5,352 nucleotides of DNA, from NCBI GenBank assembly GCA_036166735.1, contig JAYZHG010000087.1:1-5352 (forward strand), in the 5' to 3' direction. Numbering within the stretch: the stretch's first letter is position 1; each line of letters opens with the position of its first letter. This stretch comes from JAPYTU01 sp036166735. Lineage in GTDB: Bacteria > Bacteroidota > Bacteroidia > Cytophagales > MED-G16. Both the position numbers and the translations under genes were made by a program. The notes under the pieces were generated by a model that worked only from the letters and a program-made list of their open reading frames with translations, ran no database searches and had not been told where the DNA came from. Shown here piece after piece: positions 1 to 5,352 of the stretch.

Positions 1-801
1 AACAAAATTTACGGATTAATAAGTGATGATTTATTTAAAAAAATTAAAAAAAATATAAACCAAAAATCAAAATGTATCATCTATACTCCTTCATCAAAAA
101 ATATTAATTTAATAAATAATCAATTAATAAAATACGATAAGAATTATAAAATTTTATTATTTAACAAAAATAATTTAAAAAATAAAAAATCAATTTTCAA
201 CATAATAGACAATATAAATAAATATGATATTATTATAGGAAATCAAACAGTTTTAAGCTCATTAAATATAAAAAATTGCAAACTAATAGCTTTAATAGAT
301 ACAGATAAAATTTCAAATAAACCTTACTATAAAGCAAATGAAAAATATTTTCAAATACTATCAAGTATAATTCAAAGAATAAATAGTAACTCTCAAAAAT
401 TAATAATCCAAACAAATAATTCTACAAATCAAATTTTTAAACAAAGTTTAAGCTTAAATAATAAAGGATTTTATGACAATGAAATAAAAGAAAGAAAAAT
501 TTATAAATACAGTCCATATTATAGAATAATAAGAATAGAAATTACAACAAATAAAAATGCCAGTGAAATTAATAATATAGATGAGTTTTATAAAAAGTTT
601 AAGTTAAAATTTAAACTTTTCGATATATCAAATATTGGAAATACAAAAATTGATAATAAATATAAGTATATAATTGAGTTAAAAATTCCTCAAAATAAGT
701 TATTAAAAAGCAATAAAAATAAAGTTCAAAAATTTATAAAAATCATAAAAAAGGAAAAACTTTTTAAGGAAATGAATTTCATAATTGATATTGATCCTTA
801 A
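1..801 (+). CDS. priA: PriA-like primosomal protein N', C-terminal part (5' end outside window), degenerate helicase lobe
   Basis: PriA binds stalled forks, unwinds the lagging strand and loads the replicative helicase during replication restart. Frame 1 is open from the first base to TAA at 799-801 (266 codons), so the start lies upstream of the window. The fragment follows the PriA C-terminal half in order. Residues 8-29 match the start of helicase lobe 2 (SDDL, then CIIYTP). Residues 75-100 match the motif V region (YDIIIGNQ, LIALID). Residues 109-120 correspond to the family's DFRAHERxFQL. IIQT is at 135-138, ER..(Y)SPYYR at 164-175, KIPQ near 229 and the end IDIDP is typical. Oddities: the family's roughly 65-residue zinc module with four CxxC pairs is absent between residues 30 and 36, and only two cysteines remain (C25, C93). 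Motif V has lost its T and KG residues, and motif VI (QVxGRAGR) reads SIIQRINS. Identity as a PriA homologue is quite secure; helicase activity is doubtful. It converges on surE. Confidence 0.85.
   Translation, partial: NKIYGLISDDLFKKIKKNINQKSKCIIYTPSSKNINLINNQLIKYDKNYKILLFNKNNLKNKKSIFNIIDNINKYDIIIGNQTVLSSLNIKNCKLIALIDTDKISNKPYYKANEKYFQILSSIIQRINSNSQKLIIQTNNSTNQIFKQSLSLNNKGFYDNEIKERKIYKYSPYYRIIRIEITTNKNASEINNIDEFYKKFKLKFKLFDISNIGNTKIDNKYKYIIELKIPQNKLLKSNKNKVQKFIKIIKKEKLFKEMNFIIDIDP
593..620. repeat. 10-bp perfect inverted repeat inside the priA-like gene
   Basis: AAAAGTTTAA (593-602) and TTAAACTTTT (611-620) are exact reverse complements separated by 8 nt. Each arm has a single G or C, so the hairpin would be weak. 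It lies within coding sequence for a lysine/phenylalanine-rich stretch of the C-terminal domain, and such repeats arise easily in sequence this AT-rich. It could help stop transcripts reading through from surE on the minus strand, but no strong U-tract or GC stem supports this. Confidence 0.3.
798..801. other. Palindromic TTAA that supplies the stop codons of both convergent genes
   Basis: The + strand priA-like frame ends with TAA at 799-801, and surE on the minus strand ends with TAA read from 800 to 798. The palindrome TTAA thus serves both genes, leaving no intergenic spacer and no room for a conventional terminator between them. Transcripts of the two genes must overlap at their 3' ends. 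Confidence 0.9.
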
Positions 802-1568
802 ATATCCCAATTAGATTTTAAATACTCAATTCCTATTTTTGAAGTTAAATCAAATTTACAAGGAACAATAGATACAAAATTTTCTGATATTGCTAATTCA
901 TCATTATCTCGTGTTTTATCATGATTTACAAAATTTCCAACCATCCAATAATATTCTCTCCCATATGGATCTAATCTTTTATCAAAAATTTCTTCCCAAT
1001 ATGCATTTGCCTGTTTACAAACTTTTATTCCTTTAATTTTATTATTCGACTTAGCAGGGAAATTTACATTTAATGCAATACTTTTTGGTAATCCATTATT
1101 TAAAATATTATCAATAATTTTACTTATATATGGTTCAGTATGACTTAAACTAGCATTTGGGTCATAATCGCATAATGAAAAACCAATAGAAGCTGTGTTT
1201 TCAATAGCTCCTTCAATTGCTGCTGACATAGTACCAGAATATAGAACACTAATAGAAGAATTACTGCCGTGATTAATTCCACTAGTTATTAAATCAATAT
1301 TTCTATCTTTCAACAAATGATGTTTAGCAATTTTAACACAATCAGCAGGTGTTCCACTACATTTATACGAAGTGATTGATCCAAATAAATCTGATTTAAC
1401 TAACCTAAGTTTATCCCCAACAGTAATTGCGTGACCCATACCAGATTGTGGGCTATCAGGTGCCACTACAACTACTTCACCAAAATTTTTCATTACAGAT
1501 ACTAAAAACCTAATACCTTTAGAATCTATTCCATCATCATTAGTAATTAATATTAATGGTTTTTTCAT
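798..1568 (-). CDS. surE: 5'/3'-nucleotidase SurE (survival protein E)
   Basis: SurE is a cytoplasmic, divalent-metal-dependent phosphatase that dephosphorylates nucleoside 5'- and 3'-monophosphates, and in some species short polyphosphate; it is linked to stationary-phase survival. The 256-residue length is normal for the family. Visible motifs are the N-terminal ITNDDG with metal ligands D11 and D12, APDSPQSGMGHAIT at 36-49 with ligand S42, SGTPADCVK at 71-79, SGINHGSN at 96-103 with ligand N99, and YSGTMSAAIEGA at 110-121. All four expected metal ligands are present, so it should be active. The ATG leads straight into the KKPLILITNDDG strand, which supports this start. It begins 2 nt after the stop of the upstream secreted-protein gene and is the last gene of the minus-strand operon. 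No clear Shine-Dalgarno sequence is seen, as is usual for Bacteroidota. Confidence 0.96.
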   Translation of the reverse strand: MKKPLILITNDDGIDSKGIRFLVSVMKNFGEVVVVAPDSPQSGMGHAITVGDKLRLVKSDLFGSITSYKCSGTPADCVKIAKHHLLKDRNIDLITSGINHGSNSSISVLYSGTMSAAIEGAIENTASIGFSLCDYDPNASLSHTEPYISKIIDNILNNGLPKSIALNVNFPAKSNNKIKGIKVCKQANAYWEEIFDKRLDPYGREYYWMVGNFVNHDKTRDNDELAISENFVSIVPCKFDLTSKIGIEYLKSNWDI

Positions 1569-1570
1569 AT

Positions 1571-2194
1571 TTAAATCTTATTATAAAATTTAACAACTTT
1601 TACTAAATCTTCCATTTTACTTAAATTAATTTTATTTGATGATAAAAATTTTTTTACTTTATCAAAATTATCATTCATTAATAATAATATCTGTTTTTTC
1701 TTTCCCTTACTTTTAAACTTTTGAATTTTACCCTCTTTATTTAAAAAAAAATAATCGTATTCAAGTTTGCTATAATAATTATATGAAGGAATCATAGAAT
1801 AAGTATAATATGAAGGATAATAACTGGGAACCGATTCAGCAATAATTTTTTCTTTTAAAAGCAAACTTAACTTTCCTTCAATAACAACCTCAAATAATGA
1901 AGGAACTCTATAATTATATCCTACTTCATACATTAATGAATAAAATTGTCTGTAATCCCTTATAGTCTCGTCATAAATTTCGAAAAAAAATAAATTGTTT
2001 ACATTAAAAGCTTTGATTGTTTTCCCATCATCCAACTGAATTGATTGAGTATCAAAATCATATTTTAAATTTCCTTTAATCGAATCTCCTGCATTAGTAA
2101 TTAACATTCCATTATGCCATAAATCTGTTGGAAAATTTTGAGAGAATATACTAAAAGAAATAAAAAAAATAAACACAAATAATCTACTAAACAT
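1571..2194 (-). CDS. Uncharacterised secreted/periplasmic protein, 207 aa, tyrosine-rich middle
   Basis: I cannot assign a function. The protein starts with a hydrophobic signal peptide (about residues 1-18, ending SIFSQ), the flavobacterial style in which cleavage leaves an N-terminal Q. There is no lipobox cysteine and no second membrane helix, so it is probably periplasmic or surface-located. After the leader comes a WHNGMLITNAGDSIKGNLKY segment (26-45) that looks like the start of a small beta-rich domain. Residues 125-148 contain ten tyrosines (PSYYPSYYTYS and following). The C-terminus (about 151-207) is lysine-rich and probably helical, ending in EDLVKVVKFYNKI; from memory, similar endings (EEDLIK..YYNS) occur in uncharacterised Bacteroidota proteins. 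It lies 2 nt from both ribBA and surE, so it is co-transcribed with them. The ATG is well placed because it begins the signal peptide. It is a real gene given its leader and its tight packing. Confidence 0.8.
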   Translation of the reverse strand: MFSRLFVFIFFISFSIFSQNFPTDLWHNGMLITNAGDSIKGNLKYDFDTQSIQLDDGKTIKAFNVNNLFFFEIYDETIRDYRQFYSLMYEVGYNYRVPSLFEVVIEGKLSLLLKEKIIAESVPSYYPSYYTYSMIPSYNYYSKLEYDYFFLNKEGKIQKFKSKGKKKQILLLMNDNFDKVKKFLSSNKINLSKMEDLVKVVKFYNKI

Positions 2195-2196
2195 CT

Positions 2197-3411
2197 CTAT
2201 TTTTTTAAAATTTCATGACCCATTTTATCTCTTTTTGTTTCTAAATATTTTTTATTAAAATTATTTGGTTCAATTTCTATTGAAACATTTTTTATAATTT
2301 TAATTCCATATCCAATTAGACCTATCCTTTTTTTCGGATTATTTGTTAATAAAATAATTTTATTAGCATATAAATCTCTGAGGATTTGTGCTCCAACCCC
2401 ATAATCTCTACTATCCATATTAAAACCTAATTTTTCATTTGCTTCAACAGTATCATAACCATCTTCCTGAAGTTTATAGGCTTTGAGTTTATTTAATAAT
2501 CCAATTCCTCTACCCTCTTGATTCATATAAATCAATAATCCTCTTTTACTTTCATTAATCATTTTCATAGCAACTTTTAATTGAGATCCACAATCACATT
2601 TCAACGATGCTAATATATCTCCAGTTATACACGAAGAATGTACTCTAACTAAAACTTCATCTTTACTTGACCAATCTCCTTTTTTTAACGCTAAATGAAT
2701 TTGATTATTATTAATTTGTCTGAAAGGAATTAATTTAAAATTTCCATATTCTGTGGGTAATGTTATTTCATCTTCTCTTTTAATTAAAGTTTCATGTTTT
2801 AACCTATAAGAAATAAGATCCTTAATAGATATTATTTTTAAATTAAACTTTTTAGCAACTTTTAATAAATCAGGTAATCTTGCCATACTTCCATCTTCAT
2901 TCAGTATTTCACAAATAACGCCAGAAGGAAATAAACCAGCAATTTTAGGTAAATCTACCGAAGCTTCAGTATGACCAGCTCGTCTTAAAACACCACCAGA
3001 TATTGCTTTTAAAGGAAAAATATGACCGGGTTTTGAAAAATTTGATGGATTTTTTTTTATATCAACCAATCCTAAAATAGTTTTTGATCTATCTGAAGCA
3101 GAAATTCCAGTAGTTACCCCATTACCAATCAAATCAACAGATACTGTAAATGAGGTTCCATAAACATCTGTGTTTTTTCCAACCATTAATTCTAAACCTA
3201 ACTGATCACATCTTTTATCTTCAAGAGAACAACAAATTAAACCTCTCCCTTCTTTAGACATAAAATTGATTATTTCAGAAGAAATTTTTTCTGAAGCGCA
3301 AATAAAATCACCTTCATTTTCTCTTGATTCATCATCAACAACAATTACTACTTCACCATTTTTAATTGATGAAATTGCATCTTTTATATCATCTAATTTA
3401 TTTGTATTCAT
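2197..3411 (-). CDS. ribBA: Bifunctional 3,4-dihydroxy-2-butanone-4-phosphate synthase / GTP cyclohydrolase II
   Basis: RibBA catalyses both entry steps of riboflavin synthesis. The N-terminal domain makes 3,4-dihydroxy-2-butanone 4-phosphate from ribulose 5-phosphate, and the C-terminal domain opens GTP to the pyrimidine precursor. RibB (about 1-205) shows DDESRENEGD at 26-35, YGTSFTVSVD at 84-93, GHIFPLKA at 129-136, GHTEASVDL with H147, and E168 in ICEIL. RibA (about 206-404) shows HSSCITGD at 258-265 and KCDCG at 271-275, giving zinc ligands C261, C272 and C274. It also has YMNQEGRGIGLL at 295-306, DSRDYG with catalytic R335, LTNNPKK at 355-361, and KRDKMGH near the end. Both halves appear complete, and 404 residues is the usual fusion length. 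The start ATG overlaps the dnaG stop in ATGA (3408-3411), which suggests translational coupling. There is no leader long enough for an FMN riboswitch. It ends in TAG, 2 nt before the next gene. Confidence 0.97.
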   Translation of the reverse strand: MNTNKLDDIKDAISSIKNGEVVIVVDDESRENEGDFICASEKISSEIINFMSKEGRGLICCSLEDKRCDQLGLELMVGKNTDVYGTSFTVSVDLIGNGVTTGISASDRSKTILGLVDIKKNPSNFSKPGHIFPLKAISGGVLRRAGHTEASVDLPKIAGLFPSGVICEILNEDGSMARLPDLLKVAKKFNLKIISIKDLISYRLKHETLIKREDEITLPTEYGNFKLIPFRQINNNQIHLALKKGDWSSKDEVLVRVHSSCITGDILASLKCDCGSQLKVAMKMINESKRGLLIYMNQEGRGIGLLNKLKAYKLQEDGYDTVEANEKLGFNMDSRDYGVGAQILRDLYANKIILLTNNPKKRIGLIGYGIKIIKNVSIEIEPNNFNKKYLETKRDKMGHEILKK

Positions 3412-5303
3412 ATTGAGGTTACATTACCTAATTGTTTAGCTATATCAATTTCAACAGATTTAAGTTTATTATGAATCTTAATTGTTTCTTGCTGCTTTTT
3501 ATAATCAACATTACTATTTAAAATTTGAAGATTTTCATTTATCATTTTTTTAATCAATCTAAATTTAAACCTTAAAATATTAGCATAAGTAGATTTTTTT
3601 AAATCATCAAATTCATCATTTACATGAATATTAAATTTATTTTTCCATTTATCACTTAATTCATACTTATTTGCCGATAAATCAATAATATCTTTTTTTA
3701 AATCTTCATGCTCTTGGGTTAAAAAATAATTTATATCAATAACATTTCCTTTTTCTAATTCCATTTTAAATATTTTAATAATTTCTATGTAATTTTTATT
3801 TTCAAATGCAACATCTTCAATTTCATTTAAAAAATATTCTATAAAAGACTTTCTATCTAATCCAAAAATCTGAAAATCTTTTGTGCCATAATTAACAAGC
3901 ATTCTTAAGCATTCTTTTTCACAAAAATTTATAGCATTATCAACTTCTTTAACTACTAAATTATTTTTTTCATTTTCTTTAAATGTAAATTTAGGACGAT
4001 TTAATGTTTTACTAGAACCAAGTAATAATTTATTCATTTCTGTTATCAAAGTGTTTTCATCTATTTTCAAAAGATCACTACAATCTTTAATATAAATTGA
4101 TCTTTTTATTGAATTAGGAATTTTAGATATACTAGTTATTATATCAATAACTAATTCTGATTTTTTAATAGGATCATTTCTATAATTTTGATTTAATTGA
4201 TTTGTTTTATATTTAATTAAATCAGTTTCATTTTCATCTAAAAATTTTACAAATTTATTTTTACCTAATTTTTTTGAAAAACTGTCAGGATCCTCATTTT
4301 CTGGAAAAGTTACTATTCTAACATTTAAATTATTTTCTAATATTAAATCTAATCCTCTTAATGAAGCATTTATTCCCGCTTGATCTCCATCATAAAGAAT
4401 TGTTACATTCTTTGTGTATCTACCTATTAATTTTATCTGATTTGTTGTCAATGATGTTCCAGAAGAAGAAGCAACATTTTCAATTCCTATTTGAAAAAGA
4501 GATATAACATCAGTATAACCTTCAACTAAATAGCATTTATCCTCTTTTCTTATACTATTTTTAGATTGATAAATACCATAAAGAATATTACTTTTTATAT
4601 AAAGAGTTGTTTCAGGTGAATTTATATACTTTGGTTGATTTTCATCATCTTTTATTTGTCTTGCACCGAAAGCAATAACCTTACCACTTATATTATGAAT
4701 AGGAAAAATAATTCTATTTCTAAATCTGTCATATTTTTTATTATTTTTTTCTAAAATCAAACCAGCACTAATCATTAATTTTTCAGAATATTTTAACTTT
4801 TTTAGATTATCATATAAAGAATTCCATTTATCTAAACTATATCCTAATTCAAATTTTTTAATCATTTCTTTTGACATAACTCTATGTTCAAAATAAGTTA
4901 AAGCAACATTTTTACCTTCTTTAGTTTTTAAATTATCAATAAAAAAATCCTTTGATTTATTTAATATAATTAATAAACTGTCTTTTTCAGATGATACAGA
5001 ATTATCAATTTCATATTCATTAATTTCAACTCCATACTTTTCACCTAAATACTTTATAGCTTCAATGTATGTCATACTATCAACTTCCCTTAAAAACTCT
5101 ATTGCATCTCCTCCCTTTCCAGTGCTAAAGCATTTAAATATTTGTTTTGATGGTGATACAAAAAAAGAAGGAGTTTTCTCAGAGCTAAAAGGACTTAATG
5201 CTTTATAGTTTGAACCAGATTTTTTTAATGATATAAAATCACTCACAACTTCTACAATATCTAGTCTTTCTTTAATTTCTTGTATAATATTATTATCAAT
5301 CAT
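3408..5303 (-). CDS. dnaG: DNA primase DnaG with mostly lost zinc ligands
   Basis: DnaG synthesises the RNA primers for replication in association with the DnaB helicase. The 631-residue length is normal. The N-terminal zinc-binding-type domain (1-95) keeps the fold motifs (KTPSFFVSPSKQIFK, GKGGDAIEF), but the CHC2 ligands read S37, S40, C58 and T61, so zinc is unlikely to be held there. The RNA polymerase core has FRNRIIFPI at 194-202, GKVIAFGAR at 207-215 and PKYINSPETTLY at 224-235. The TOPRIM part has VEGYTDV with E261, GTSLT at 282-286 and YDGDQAG with D305 and D307, then EDPDSF at 337-342, so catalytic residues are intact. The rest (about 430-631) is a divergent helical C-terminal domain, in the position of the DnaB-interacting domain. 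Zinc-ligand loss in DnaG is, from memory, common in Flavobacteriia. The start fits the family, whose members begin just before the first helix. It is the first gene of the operon. Confidence 0.97.
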   Translation of the reverse strand: MIDNNIIQEIKERLDIVEVVSDFISLKKSGSNYKALSPFSSEKTPSFFVSPSKQIFKCFSTGKGGDAIEFLREVDSMTYIEAIKYLGEKYGVEINEYEIDNSVSSEKDSLLIILNKSKDFFIDNLKTKEGKNVALTYFEHRVMSKEMIKKFELGYSLDKWNSLYDNLKKLKYSEKLMISAGLILEKNNKKYDRFRNRIIFPIHNISGKVIAFGARQIKDDENQPKYINSPETTLYIKSNILYGIYQSKNSIRKEDKCYLVEGYTDVISLFQIGIENVASSSGTSLTTNQIKLIGRYTKNVTILYDGDQAGINASLRGLDLILENNLNVRIVTFPENEDPDSFSKKLGKNKFVKFLDENETDLIKYKTNQLNQNYRNDPIKKSELVIDIITSISKIPNSIKRSIYIKDCSDLLKIDENTLITEMNKLLLGSSKTLNRPKFTFKENEKNNLVVKEVDNAINFCEKECLRMLVNYGTKDFQIFGLDRKSFIEYFLNEIEDVAFENKNYIEIIKIFKMELEKGNVIDINYFLTQEHEDLKKDIIDLSANKYELSDKWKNKFNIHVNDEFDDLKKSTYANILRFKFRLIKKMINENLQILNSNVDYKKQQETIKIHNKLKSVEIDIAKQLGNVTSI

Positions 5304-5352
5304 AAGTTACAAATATGATGAATTTATTATTTTTTTAATTTTTTATTAATAT
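5304..5352 (-). promoter_or_regulatory. AT-rich upstream region of dnaG, candidate operon promoter with weak Bacteroidota -7 element
   Basis: This 49-base stretch precedes the first gene of the minus-strand operon and should hold its promoter or part of it. Read on the minus strand it contains CATATTTG (5317-5310), which fits the Bacteroidota -7 consensus TAnnTTTG at five of six defined positions. It ends 6 nt before the ATG, so a transcript from it would be nearly leaderless. No TTG is seen at the expected -33 spacing, only A/T runs. No Shine-Dalgarno sequence is present. The window ends before any upstream gene is visible. Confidence 0.25.

Noticed and set aside
233..415. A 60-codon minus-strand reading frame coding for a hydrophobic Leu/Phe/Tyr-rich peptide
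   Set aside because: It lies entirely antisense to the priA-like frame, and its hydrophobic look is what the reverse complement of A-rich Lys/Asn/Ile codons gives. No homology or spacing supports it.
748..765. AAAAAG / CTTTTT hairpin near the end of the priA-like gene as a possible terminator
   Set aside because: A six-base arm with one G-C pair and a six-base loop is expected by chance in this composition, and it is not followed by a clear U-tract in either direction.
1..801. The priA-like region as a pseudogene
   Set aside because: Helicase motifs are degraded, but 266 codons stay open in very AT-rich DNA, the C-terminal domain motifs are kept, and the stop is at the family's normal end, so it reads as a maintained, divergent gene.
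3412..3440. An FMN riboswitch or separate promoter in front of ribBA
   Set aside because: The bases upstream of ribBA are dnaG coding sequence with an ATGA overlap; there is no non-coding leader and no conserved RFN-like stems were seen.
5315..5338. Short + strand frame starting ATGATG upstream of dnaG
   Set aside because: It ends after seven codons in the AT-rich promoter region and has no other support.

Overview
The window is a gene-dense, very AT-rich bacterial segment (GC roughly a quarter, by eye) using the standard genetic code. Several traits suggest the Bacteroidota, most likely a streamlined, low-GC Flavobacteriia-like lineage. RibBA has flavobacterial-style motifs (HSSCITGD, YMNQEGRG). 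DnaG has a primase N-terminus with the zinc ligands mostly replaced (SPFSSEKTPSF). A small secreted protein has a leader ending in FSQ, no start codon has an obvious Shine-Dalgarno sequence, and PriA ends in the IDIDP style. The species cannot be named from this sequence.

Layout: on the + strand, positions 1-801 hold the C-terminal 266 codons of a PriA-like primosomal protein whose start lies outside the window. It carries no ATG-started ORF of its own here and is recognised by translating frame 1. The rest of the window is a tightly packed minus-strand block, read right to left: dnaG (5303-3408), ribBA (3411-2197), an uncharacterised secreted protein (2194-1571) and surE (1568-798). Successive genes overlap by 4 nt (ATGA) or are 2 nt apart, so this looks like one transcription unit starting in the AT-rich stretch 5304-5352. 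The operon converges on priA, and the two terminal stop codons share one palindromic TTAA.

Function: DnaG makes RNA primers and PriA takes part in replication restart, so two primosome proteins face each other. Between them lie riboflavin precursor synthesis (RibBA), nucleotide/phosphate housekeeping (SurE) and an envelope-directed protein of unknown role. No RNA gene, mobile element, CRISPR array or riboswitch was seen.

The most noteworthy signal is the PriA-like protein. It aligns collinearly with the PriA C-terminal half, but the whole cysteine-rich zinc module is missing in frame, and helicase motifs V and VI (the GRAGR arginine-finger region) are degraded, although the frame stays open. 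DnaG in the same window has also lost three of its four zinc ligands. This is not an obviously new system, but it hints at a remodelled, possibly non-helicase replication-restart factor.
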